From contig JAJKFJ010022319.1 in the NCBI GenBank assembly GCA_027382625.1, positions 310,001-374,000 of the forward strand: a stretch of DNA of 64,000 bases. The letters are read 5' to 3'. The translations under genes and the position numbers were made by a program. This document shows positions 54,986 to 64,000 of the stretch, in pieces. The stretch is from Tetmemena sp. SeJ-2015 (lineage: Eukaryota; Ciliophora; Spirotrichea; Sporadotrichida; Oxytrichidae). Each line of letters opens with the position of its first letter. Positions within the stretch are counted from its first letter, which is position 1. The notes beneath the pieces were generated by a model. That model saw nothing but the letters and a program-made list of their open reading frames with translations, did no database searches and had not been told where the DNA came from.

Positions 54986-57900
54986 TCAATCTTGTATTGT
55001 TGCAAACATCTAACATAATATTATTTAATATAGTAGAGAATCTAAAAGAAAATCGTCAATCATCAAAAAAAGAGATTAAAATAACCCTCAAGCCCTTATT
55101 AATTATTAATTTTCTTTAAATCTGATTATTTATACTATTACTGTAATTTAGATTCTGTAATGGAGGTCTTACAGTTATATTTGATGATCGGTCCTTTGAC
55201 ATTTCCACCACCACGGCGGGCGTCCGTTCTATCGATCCATGCCAATTTCATTCCCATTTCAGATTCCCATGTTCAATTTGGTTTCGGGATAATTTATCAT
55301 TTTCGGATGTCTTTTAGATGAATTTTAGGATATCGCATAGGACTTATTGGATTATTATCTAATTGCGTAATTTATTTAATTTTATGATTTCGTGGGATTC
55401 GAACCCAATTTCGATTATTCTAATTCCCGACCGTTGCCAGTAGGCCTCCCGGACTCCTCAAACCCCCTCCCTCTCCCTTTTATTTTATAGTCCTTACCCC
55501 CGATTTTCTTTTAGATTCTCTACTATATTAATTGATCTACTTTAATTCCTTAATACTCTCACTAAGATAGTTTCTCTCTCTTTTTACAGTCTCTAGTTCT
55601 CTTTGCGCCTCCATCTTTTCAGCAGCCAGCTATTAAGATTTCTCCTTGACTCTATCTTTTTCTTTTTCAGCCGCTTGAATCTTCCTCTCACTTTGCTGCT
55701 TGGCAATCCTTAAATCAACCAGTTCAGCTTATTGAGCAACGCTCCTTCTCTCAAGCAATTAAAGTTTCTCCGACTGCTCTCTGCTTTAATAAGCTTCGTA
55801 TTGGAGCTTAGATTATAGCTGAGAATTTAATAGAAAAGAGAATTAAATTAGTATTTAAATTAAAATGGCAAATTATCTAGGCAGTTGAAGTGTGTCCAAT
55901 TTAAATAATTATTAGACCATTGGATTCAGCGTGGAATTCTAAGAACTTTATATTCTTGCAACTTTTGTGTGGGATCGCTCAGTCAAGAGTTATAAGCGAC
56001 ACAAGTTTAAGTTCTCTAAAGATTTGAGGATAAGTAGAATGCGCGCATCATATCTCGCTACTGAGAGGTGCAGAGGAGATGATGAAAGAAGAAACTCATA
56101 TTAAAATTTGATAAGCTATCGAACAAACTACAGATCAGGGGGTGAATCTCTAATTTTAACTGCCACGAAGTTGCAACTCTCCATTTATTATTTTAATCAA
56201 TCATCGATTTTAATTAAAATCCTGACTATATACCCACTGAGTTTCTTGCTTCTATTTAGCGAGTGCTCTGGTTTGAAGCTCGTGGAAGGTCAAGTAGTTG
56301 GTGTAGACAGGAATTAACTACTGAGCCAAATTGAAGAGATAGTGCATGTAGAAAAACAACTGAGAATAGCTATTTATTCAATGTTAAAGGCAAATGTTAT
56401 GAATAGCTCTGTTGCATGTCTTTGAAGAGTTGAGCGAGTTAACCTCTATTTTCCACCAAATTTTAAATAACCTCCATCAGGAATTCGTGCACCTTCTCTG
56501 CTGACTTGAAGTTAAGATTGTGATGGGAAGCATGAGAAGGAGACTAATCACTGTATTCGTCTCTATGTCTATTCATTGTGTCTTAGTTCTCATCGTTTTC
56601 ATCATCTTCTGCCTCGAAGTCGTGCTCATCATCCCGTGAAGAGTTTTCAGAATAGTTTGTGCCAGTGTGAAGCTCTCTCTTTATCGTTTGCTTTGTGTCA
56701 TCGAAGGTCCTCTTCAAGTGCTTAAATATTCTACAAATCGGTCATGAATGAATGAACTTTATATTTACCCCTTAAGAGTCATTTGATCTGACTCCTAGTC
56801 CATGCTTTCATCGTCGTCAAAGAAATCCAAAGGCAAGTATTACGAGTAGAACGACATCATCTCATTTGCTTTGTCCAGTGAGTTTTAGATATTAGCTATC
56901 ATAGTTGTATTAACTTGGGCTGTCTTATAATCATCTAATAAGGCTACCTGATGGATAGACTCCTTGCAAGATTTGCAAAAGTTTGGCTCTTCTTGTAATT
57001 TAGGAATTACTCGAACGTTTTTAACTGTCTGACTGTGTTGCAACTGCTAGTCTTTTAATTTTAAAGCTCCTTCTGTTCTTATATGCTTTAAAACTGCCAG
57101 TAGCTGCACTCTCTAACTCGACTATAAGATTTATTAACAATTTTAAAGAAGGATTACTTATACAAAATCTTTTGAAGTAGAACCTAAACGGAGAACTTAG
57201 ACTGGGGACATGCAAGATAGAAGCTGTTACTGGATGTTTTGTTGCAACAGTAAGGATTGTCCATTAGGTTTATTAAGGTTAAAGTTTTCTCTGAGTAGTT
57301 TAGTACAAAAAATATAGATCTATAAAATTAAAAGTCCTTTCTACTTCTCTTAGCTTATCTTTGAGTCTTCTAATTTTTTCTTTGCTTTCAAATTTTTAAT
57401 CCGCAAGATTATTCAGTTCTAAGCGCTTTTCTTCAAGCTGTTTTACTACGAGAGTTGCCTCATGTGAACTCATCTGCTACAGTTCATTCTAAATCCTTTT
57501 AAGCTTGAAGATCTTGAGTTGCTATCTCTCGATCAATTCTTGCTGCTTAGTTTGTTGAAGTCCAGATTTCAGCAACTCTTGCTTAGTCAAATCTAATTCC
57601 ATCTTCAGACAGTCGATATCTCTCTCCAATTTAAAGATTCAAGTATCAAATCGCTTTTAGCATTATCTATTTCTGGGTTTGCAGCTTGAGGCTTTCATTC
57701 TCTTACGTTAAGTACTTTATCATATTGAGCCCATTTTCGTATTCCCTCACTGCCATCTTAGCGATGTCGCCTTCTATGGATTTTAGTATGCTCTTGTTTC
57801 CATTTATAATCTGGTTCTTCACCTCTAGGTCTCGCTACAAAGTTTTAGTCTCCTTAAGTACCATCTAAGCTATAAAAATACAAAGTGAGAGTTTAAAAGC

Positions 57901-58486
57901 TTCGTGGATGATTGCGAACTGGGATAAACTCTGTCGCTCAGTTTCACTCATTCGAAATATCTCACTCACATTAATCTTTATTGACATGCAAATAGAAATT
58001 ATGTATCCTTAAACTGTCTCCAGAATTGTTGCCCCTCTCATACCTGAGATTTTAATTGCTCTTATCAAAGTCCTTGAACATTTCATCCACTCGATTAGCG
58101 CCCTCTCCTCCGAAGGAAACAGCTTCACTCTTCCTGCGTTTTTCATAAGCTCCCATCTCTTTTTCCATCTGATCTTGATAATTTTTCTAGAATAGCTTCA
58201 CTATTTAATTTTGCGTCATCATTTACAGCTTAGAGACTCCACTCTACAGTTCTGGCCTCAGGATTTTAAAGGAAGGCAGAGGCTCATTATTGAGCATTAC
58301 AGGTATTCCTTCTTCTCTTATTGGCTCAAGGGTAGTTTTGCGCTGATGCCCTCCTTGAGATCCTTAAATCTTCCCTTAATTCTTTGGCTTAAAATATAAT
58401 GCAATATGAATAGCTGAAATTAAAAATGGCTATTCTTCAATAACCTTTTTAGATTTCCTAGCGAAGGCTTGCTTGAATTTTTCCAT
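54986..58486 (-). CDS. Coiled-coil protein with CxxC motif, interrupted by a 590-bp insert and a TIR element
   Basis: ATG at 58484-58486 (minus), starting MEKFKQAFARKSKK. Disordered and charged N-terminal sequence leads into coiled coil (ERDIDCLKMELDLTKQELLK; QQLKIFKLKRIQNELQQMSS). Then come KLQEEPNFCKSCKESIHQVA with a CxxC, an acidic D/E segment, and a final coiled coil (SREQSEKLQLLERRSVAQQA; ERKIQAAEKEKDRVKEKSQQ). An intron lies near 56737-56773. A 590-bp insert with pointer CTG separates KDMQQ from LQSKLQYEAYQSREQ, and a TIR element sits near the 3' end. If that element is removed with one TA, the frame ends at TGA 54986-54988. The start of the coiled coil near 57660-57700 and the region 57220-57320 contain unresolved breaks. 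It is probably cytoskeletal. Confidence 0.65.
55026..55530. mobile_element. TIR element with TA edges and tRNA-like B-box interior
   Basis: 31 bases at 55025-55055 recur as a perfect inverted repeat at 55501-55531, with TA at each edge (55026-55027 and 55529-55530). The ~505-bp interior is much more GC-rich than its surroundings at 55180-55260 and 55430-55510. On the minus strand it carries GGGTTCGAATCCC (about 55394-55406), a match to the RNA polymerase III B box, and a weaker A-box-like stretch about 35 bases upstream. No protein frame. It may be a MITE with a captured tRNA-derived (SINE-like) core. Confidence 0.8.
55819..56408. other. 590-bp insert (pointer CTG) containing an opposite-strand reading frame
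   Basis: CTG at 55819-55821 and 56409-56411. Minus-strand deletion joins ...LFKDMQQ to LQSKLQYEAYQSREQ, restoring coiled coil (590 bp shifts the frame, so removal is needed). The pointer is only 3 bp, but both flanking frames are unambiguous. Most of the insert is open on the plus strand (see 55865-56425). Confidence 0.75.
55865..56425 (+). CDS. Reading frame nested inside an IES of the opposite-strand gene
   Basis: ATG 55865 (MANYLGS), an in-frame TGA at 55886-55888, then continuous coding-like text: NNYQTIGFSVEFQELYILAT, FVWDRSVKSYKRHKFKFSKD, RASYLATERCRGDDERRNSY and SGLKLVEGQVVGVDRNQLLS, up to TGA 56423-56425 just beyond the IES edge. The minus strand is also open over much of the stretch, so strand choice rests on composition. 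It may be a whole small gene, a coding segment belonging to another macronuclear chromosome, or a decayed copy. No family is recognised. Confidence 0.45.
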
Positions 58487-58645
58487 TTATAATACTTTAT
58501 TTTATTCAAACTTCTTCTATGCCTTGATCCATGGCTTGTGGAATATATCCTCTTTTGTTTCTTCAGATTGTGTGAAGCATGTAGTGAAATTAAAAAACTA
58601 GGATTGATTATTAAAATTATTTGTTATTATAACCTCAGGAATAAA

Positions 58646-59363
58646 ATGTTCAATATTTACCAAGTGGATAGTAGTAACCAACGTATATCTTCACTCGAAA
58701 AAGCAGCCGCAGTAACAGGAGGCTTTAATCTCACATAGGTTCTCGCAAACTCAGAGTCTGAGCAAGAACAAAGAATTCTAAATCGCAAACTCAGTAAATT
58801 TCAAAAGTCCATACTAAATATAACTTTAGAGAAAAGGGATGCCATGTCTTAGAGATATCGAGATAGAGTTGCCGAGTTTATAAAAGAGGTAACTATAATA
58901 TTCATTATAGCTTTTCATAACTTATTATTAATAGATGCAGAAACAGCCTGTTGAAGTGAAGGATTATTATTAGCGATAACCAACTCCCAATACTAATTCC
59001 AAGCCAGCCCTTAAGTTTTCAACAAACTCTTCCCAGTTCGAAAGACTAAATGTATCTTACTTTATTTTGGAGATCTATTTTTAGGATACAATCAAGAAAA
59101 GCTCTTACTTAGAATGTGAACCCTCTGACGTGAATAAGAAAGCCTTTCTTCTCAGAGAGCGAAGGCCAGAGAAAGAACTAGGACCTCAATTTATAAAGTT
59201 CAAGCCTAACAACACTCTAGAAAGAGTTTATGATTCGCTTGCTGTAAATCAGGCATCTGCTTTTGTGAACGACTACACCTACCTCAAGAGGGTAAAGCCA
59301 GCTCAAGCTGAACAACAAAATCAGTAACTAAGGTTCCATCATGAGTAACTATAAATTAAGTGA
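58646..59363 (+). CDS. Hypothetical protein with short coiled coil
   Basis: ATG 58646 (MFNIYQVDSSNQRISSLEKA), two GT-AG introns (about 58891-58935 and 59054-59083), TGA 59361-59363. The middle is helical (EQEQRILNRKLSKFQKSILN; ITLEKRDAMSQRYRDRVAEF). The end contains LRERRPEKELGPQFIKFKPN and LERVYDSLAVNQASAFVNDY. It is divergent from the minus-strand coiled-coil gene (160 bp apart), so they may share a promoter region. It overlaps the start of the next frame by 23 bp. Not recognised; composition and introns suggest a real conserved gene. Confidence 0.6.
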
Positions 59364-60420
59364 CAAATATTTCGGCTCTCAGCAGGGCTCCCCTGCAAAT
59401 AGAAGTAGCATGGATTTCAACTCTCAGAAAAGAGTATATCAAGACATAAGTAAAGGAAAGGTTTCACCTAAAGCCTTGCTCTTGCCAGAGTTGCATTAGA
59501 AAACCCACTTTAAGGGAGCAACAAGTCTTTTGATGCAACATTAAGGCTCACTGCAGATGAATGAAGATGAAATGAATAAGGAATTTGTGAATAACATTAT
59601 GGCAGCAGCAGTTGATGACTATTCTTCGACTCTTCATAGCAAAGCTAATCTCAATCAGAGTCTATCTTCAATCAAGCCTTCAACTATATCTCGTAAATAT
59701 CCTCATTTCTTTTAAATATGTCTTTGATCTATGAAATATGGAAAGCTGAATAAGAGCATGGCAAATCCTTTGATGCTTCTTAGTACACCGAGCTAATATA
59801 AACATTGAGAAATCTCAATAAAATTTTGACTTCACTCCTCACAGTTCAGGTTTTGGAAAGCCTAAGGCGTTTCAGATTTAAGAAAAGTAAGTAAAAGGTG
59901 TACGAAATAGCACAAGTGGAGACTTGAGCTTTCAGGATGGACATAATTTTGAGTAAAGTTCTACAATTCTAAATAAGCAGAATGATTCTACTACCTTTAT
60001 TTATTTAAATGTAAGTAGTTTAGTTGAGTTTATAAAGAGTATCCTGAGAGATTGCAATGTAATTAGGCTAAAGAATGGGAATGTGAGTCATCGGCCTGTG
60101 AACTTAAGAAATTCTACAGATTAGATGAATAGTGGAGGTTTTAAGTTTGTTGAAGGAGGGCTTTCTAAGGCTTCAGGTAACTTTATTAAATTGGATGGAG
60201 GTAGAATGGGTGGTGGACTAGATTAATCTCAAACCCACCGAAACAATAAATAAAAAAATTTAACTCTTCAACTATTTATATTGTTTTTAACAACCAGAAT
60301 ATCAACTTAAAAACTGGCTTGAGAGCACAATCAAAGCCTTCTAAATTTAAAAACCCTCAAAATTAGAATAATCATCTCAAAATAGATGATTATGAAGAAG
60401 ATTACGAAAATTAGTTATGA
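59341..60420 (+). CDS. Hypothetical S/N/Q-rich protein
   Basis: ATG 59341 (MSNYKLSDKYFGSQQGSPAN), TGA 60418-60420. It contains SPKALLLPELHQKTHFKGAT, a helical MNEDEMNKEFVNNIMAAAVD, and Q/S-rich sequence ending in an acidic DDYEEDYENQL. An intron with GT-AG ends lies at about 59692-59742, an IES at 59795, and breaks near 60010-60060 and 60250-60290 are unresolved. The start overlaps the preceding stop, which is unusual. An 8-bp repeat AGTAACTA (59326 and 59344) sits exactly in the overlap, so the gene boundary may change after rearrangement. Confidence 0.5.
59795..59816. other. IES, pointer AATA
   Basis: 22-bp insert with in-frame TGA between AATA at 59795 and 59817. Removal joins LLSTPSQ to QNFDFTPHSSGFG. 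Confidence 0.75.
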
Positions 60421-60513
60421 GAATAAAGTCATTTCATCAATCAATTTTATTCTTTCGTTTAAAATTATCTCTATAATAAATTGAAAGTTTTATGCACTAA
60501 ATAAAATTAATAA

Positions 60514-62784
60514 ATGAAGTAAAATACCATAACCGTAGGAGCAGGTCTCTCCTAGAAAGATATAATAAAGCAGTGCGTGATAGCTCCTAAACTTACTAAA
60601 GACCTCTTCTTAATCCATAACATTGCAGATGAAAATCTATAAATTATAAGTATTTACAGATAATATGATTATAATAAATTAATGCTGCGCATGCAGCAGA
60701 CCAATAAAAAACTATTATCAAGGAAAGATAGAGCAATTCTGAGATCCTCAAGACTTTTTATAAAGTCTGGAGCGGTCTCTCAAAATATAAATTTATGGAG
60801 CTATCTTAATTTGTGTAAAATATTTGAGAAGCTAATGCGAGAAAGGCAGATGTGTAGACTTTCCTTTAATCGGGAGATTCATAAAGAAGATAACAGACCA
60901 GAGTAACCAAGCAACAACTTACCAGTTCATCCCACATTTGGACTTCATAGAGTCTGGAAGATTTAAATTTCAAGAAAATGATTCCAATATATCTCCACTC
61001 AATAAATAAGTCTAGGTAAGTAAAAAATGAGGTTTCATCTATTTGTGGTATCAATAATTAAAAGCATATTCATGAGTTTTAAATCTTCTTTTTTTAGTCA
61101 TTTTTAACTTCAGTATGCGTGTCAGCAAGTTCAATAGCACAAGTATGCGGCATCGAAAGAGATCATGTGATGATAATTTTAAAGGAGATATTCTCTCGTT
61201 TTGTAAGTTATATACTCTGGTTATTAATTTCGATAGATTGAAGTTTCCAGATATTAAAGATAGTTTCTTTTTTATTATATTTTTGATAAGCAAGAGAGAT
61301 AAAGTTAGATCTTAAGATAGGAATCCTGCATTCTTATCCTAATGGAGATTTGCAGTTTGAAAACTACAACGAGCAGTCAGACTCATCAATGCATATTTTA
61401 TACTTAATCTAAAATTTTACTTTTGATGCTAGATCGTTTTGAGCCTAGGACAATAGATAGTGGAGGAAATAACTACTACACGCAGGACTATTCGTACTAT
61501 GACAATAAATCTTAGATCCTGACGTTAGCTTCGAAATCAAACGCAGGAAAAGCTATAAACTACTCCGTCCGCACTCCTCAAACCTATGGTGAGAAGTCAG
61601 TCTACAGTAAAGCAACATCAGTGGGCAGAGGCATGGTCTAAAAGAATCAGGGACCAAATAGTACGAGACTAAATCAAACTTAGCACAACTGGGGTCCCAA
61701 GAGAGGGTGGTTTACTTTTTTTAAATTGCTTTTATAGTATAGAGGTGGTTCAATAACAGAGGCGTTATGAGGGATGATGGGAAGACGGAGATTTACAGCA
61801 AGTATTCTAAAGGAAGGGAAATGGTTAACCGAAGTGACTATGATATGGTGGCAGAGAAACTATCTCAAAATGAATACATTAGCAATGAGACTTTCGAAGC
61901 ATTCATGGCTAAGAAACTTCAAACAAGACCTGGAAAGAGAATTAACTTCCCTTAAAGCAGCCACGCTGACAATTAGAAGGAGCTACTTGAGTAATACCTA
62001 TCCACTATTAGAGACAAAGAGAGACTGAGACTTGAGGAAAAGAGAAAGAAAATTCAAGATGAACAGTAAGCACTCCAAGTGGTCCAGTAAAATATATCTC
62101 AAAATCAGAACTGAGAATGTTAATTTTTAGAGTTTTAATAGCTGAAGGAAGATGCTCATAAGCACTTGAAAACAGTTTAACTTAAAAAGACAATGTTTAG
62201 GGAAGGTATTGAAGAAGGTAAAAACTAAAAGGAAACCGTGAAAGCTCATGAGAAAGAAGAGAAGATGAAGGAAAATCCGCATTAAAATTTAAATTTCTAT
62301 ATCAACTCTTATTTCTTTGTCATTAATTCTTCCCTTTCACTCATGGTGACCACATTGAAAAGCAAAGAGAACACATGAGGCAAGAGCTGAAGGATGAATT
62401 GCAAAAGATGAAGAGAGCTATGTCGTCAGCTGTCAAAACTAAGAGAACTAAGTTTGGAGAGGGCAATCATAAAATTTCAAAGAATAGAGGAGATATTAAA
62501 TTCCTGATTAAAACTTTCATTAAGTTAAAGTTATTTATGGAAAGCGCTCAAAGAAAAAGAGACATAAGATCCCTAATTCTCTTATTAAGATATTGAACAC
62601 TGGAGCCATCTCAAGAAAGTAGAACCTTCTCCACATACAAAGAGATCTCAAGAGCAACAGGTCTCAAGGAATTCAAAATATAAAGAATATGTATGGAGGC
62701 TAAAAAATAGAGAGATCAATAACACATAATAACGATAAAGTAATCGAAATTGACGTTCGATCACTTATGCTATTTGCTAAGTGA
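60514..62784 (+). CDS. Hypothetical protein with C-terminal coiled coil, four or more IESs
   Basis: ATG 60514 (MKQNTITVGAGLSQKDIIKQ). Later segments: MCRLSFNREIHKEDNR, ATTYQFIPHLDFIESGRFKF, VSKFNSTSMRHRKRSCDDNF, GDLKIGILHSYPNGDLQFEN, FEPRTIDSGGNNYYTQDYSY, VMRDDGKTEIYSKYSKGREM and a coiled coil (YLSTIRDKERLRLEEKRKKI; RQELKDELQKMKRAMSSAVK). IESs at 61186, 61389, 61706 and 62280 restore the frame. An intron is near 61015-61098, a frame step near 60900, and a break lies at 62500-62560. The final frame ends at TGA 62782-62784 but runs into the transposase region, so the true 3' end may be disrupted by that insertion. Confidence 0.6.
61186..61306. other. IES, pointer AGAT
   Basis: 121-bp AT-rich insert between AGAT at 61186 and 61307. 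Removal joins DDNFKGD to LKIGILHSYPNGD. Confidence 0.82.
61389..61425. other. IES, pointer ATGC
   Basis: 37-bp insert between ATGC at 61389 and 61426. Removal joins EQSDSSM to LDRFEPRTIDSGG. Confidence 0.82.
61706..61743. other. IES, pointer GGTGGTT
   Basis: 38-bp insert between 7-bp repeats at 61706 and 61744. Removal gives WGPKRGWFNNRGVMRDDGK. Confidence 0.92.
62280..62341. other. IES, pointer CAT
   Basis: 62-bp insert between CAT at 62280 and 62342. Removal joins KMKENPH to GDHIEKQREHMRQE in the coiled coil. Confidence 0.75.
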
Positions 62785-63574
62785 TTAGACTCTCTAAACC
62801 TAAAAACATCTCTCCCTTTATTAAAGATGCCAAATTTTCCATCGCTAATATCCTGAAACAAAGATCTCTAAGTCTATGCTCTATAGAATATACAAAAGCC
62901 ATGGTATAACTTTTAAAGCTACTAGAAGCAGATTCTTAATCACTGACAGAAAATAAGCTTAAATACTCTAGATATAAAATGAAGTCTATAGAAATCTCAT
63001 TAGACTACTTGAGTCTGGCTATAAAATATGTTATCTGGATGAGACTATATTCAAAGCATATCATGCAAGGTTATAGTCATGGGCTAAAAGATATAATAAT
63101 CAAGTATATCACAAAGAGAGCATTTCTATTCAGACTATGGCAGCTCTAGTTGTTATAAGTGCAAACACAGGTCTCGAGCTATTCACCTTGCGAGCACTCT
63201 CCTACACTGCAAAAGACATATTGGAAGGAATTCAGACTCTCAGAGAAAATAATAAAGACATCCAGTTAGCTATCTTTCTAGACAACTTAAGAGCGCATCA
63301 CTCAAAAATAATAACTCAATACTGCGAGAATGAAGATATCATCCTACTCTTCAATGCTCCCTACTGCTCTTATTTCAATCCCATTGAGGAAATATTTAGT
63401 AGAGTGAAGCACTCATACAAGAAGTGCTTAGCAGAGTTAGATTTTAGAATAACCAACAAGACTCACAAAGAAATAATTGAGCGCTCTATTAAGAGGATTG
63501 ATATGATCGATTGTTAGAAAACCATTACAAGAGCACTAACTCAAATGAAAGGACTGATTAATTAAAGTGAATGA
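62693..63574 (+). CDS. Tc1/mariner (IS630)-type DDE transposase
   Basis: One open frame from ATG 62693 to TGA 63572-63574, 293 residues, using TAA/TAG as Gln. The N-terminal part has helix-turn-helix-like text (YPETKISKSMLYRIYKSHGI). The catalytic triad is visible as CYLDETIFKAY (first D), AIFLDNLRAHHSK (second D) and NAPYCSYFNPIEEIFSRVK (E), the typical DDE order of Tc1/mariner, and like the 42-kDa transposases of spirotrich TBE and Tec elements. The frame is intact. Its first ~30 codons overlap the upstream gene in another frame, so the real start may be ATG 62876 or nearby. No terminal inverted repeats or telomere-like ends were found in the remaining 430 bases. A transposase that excises IESs is a known role for TBE-type enzymes. 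Confidence 0.9.
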
Positions 63575-64000
63575 TTTCATTAAACCTAATACTTAAGTTA
63601 AATTTAATAGGTTATGTATCAGTTAAGTTATCTTTTAGCGGGTGGGGATCTAAGTATATGCATGCTTTCATTCTCAGTCTGCCTCAGTAGGGTTTTTCCA
63701 TAAATTCCTTCTGATATATATTCCTAGTATGGCAAGAGATCTCAAAATGCTTTCTCTTTTTTTATTGTCTCTTCCCCTTGTTTTAACCTTTGGGGCTTGA
63801 CAATGTCTTCCCTTCTTTTCTAAAAATAATGATGAATTTTTTGGGAAATTTTATTGGGAAAAAAAAGGCATGGTTCTAGGTTTGAGCATGTAGGGAAAAT
63901 CTCGATTTTTTCCCATTTTTTTTTCCCTCAATTTAAACCAGATTTCTGAGTTGGGATTCCCTAAAATATCTTTAAATTTTTTGGGGGAGTATAGGGGTAA
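63575..64000. other. Low-complexity tail after the transposase
   Basis: T- and G-run-rich sequence with repeated TTTTGGGAAA-like text near 63830-64000. No coding frame or inverted repeat with the 5' side of the transposase was seen. It may be the 3' part of the transposon. Confidence 0.35.

Noticed and set aside
55385..55470. A tRNA gene on the minus strand
   Set aside because: The B box is good, but no matching acceptor stem or anticodon arm could be drawn and the A/B spacing is short; better described as tRNA-like sequence inside a TIR element.
1..64000. CRISPR arrays, bacterial operons, ribosome binding sites
   Set aside because: No spaced direct-repeat arrays; introns, the ciliate code and eukaryotic families exclude a prokaryotic source.
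1..64000. Telomere-like C4A4/G4T4 repeats marking chromosome ends or TBE termini
   Set aside because: No tandem repeats of that kind were found; isolated C or G runs occur only at the 53-kb element and in low-complexity DNA.

Overview
The window reads as germline (micronuclear) DNA of a ciliate, most likely a spirotrich of the Oxytricha/Stylonychia kind. Two observations support this. First, long conserved proteins become readable only if TAA and TAG encode glutamine and TGA is the sole stop (for example ERO1, an ACAD8-type acyl-CoA dehydrogenase, choline-phosphate cytidylyltransferase, BBS5 and a kinesin-4). Second, the genes are interrupted not only by short GT-AG introns but also by AT-rich inserts, mostly 16-120 bp. 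These inserts lack GT-AG ends, are flanked by 2-8 bp direct repeats, and restore the conserved reading frame when removed together with one repeat copy. That is the structure of internal eliminated sequences (IESs) with pointers, and about 35 are mapped here. The species call is inference; the code and the insert structure are seen directly.

Layout. 1-7.5 kb: the end of a cysteine-rich-repeat membrane protein and a CMGC/DYRK-like kinase split by a 390-bp terminal-inverted-repeat (TIR) element. 7.5-11.5 kb: small or unknown genes, mostly on the minus strand. 11.7-13.4 kb: CTP:phosphocholine cytidylyltransferase. 13.5-19.4 kb: coiled-coil and Q/N-rich genes. 19.5-29.7 kb: three minus-strand genes, one with leucine-rich repeats. 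30-34.3 kb: two unknown genes. 34.4-36.1 kb: ERO1. 36.3-39.5 kb: a coiled-coil gene. 39.6-40.9 kb: an EME1-like nuclease subunit. 41-42.6 kb: ACAD8-like dehydrogenase. 43-45 kb: amino-acid transporter. 45.2-46.1 kb: ZCCHC10-like. 46.3-47.4 kb: BBS5. 47.5-54.6 kb: a KIF21-like kinesin-4 with a propeller-like tail, interrupted by a transposon-loaded IES. 55-58.5 kb: a minus-strand coiled-coil gene carrying a second TIR element and a 590-bp insert that itself contains an opposite-strand reading frame. 58.6-62.8 kb: three more genes. 62.7-63.6 kb: a Tc1/mariner-type DDE transposase.

The genes are mostly housekeeping and ciliary and are not functionally linked. The common theme is genome rearrangement. 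Precise removal of IESs, including transposon-derived ones, is required before most genes can be expressed. Coordinates for interrupted genes span the whole germline locus, so the product is the spliced and IES-deleted sequence. A few single-base frame breaks fit neither introns nor pointers and probably reflect indels in the assembly.
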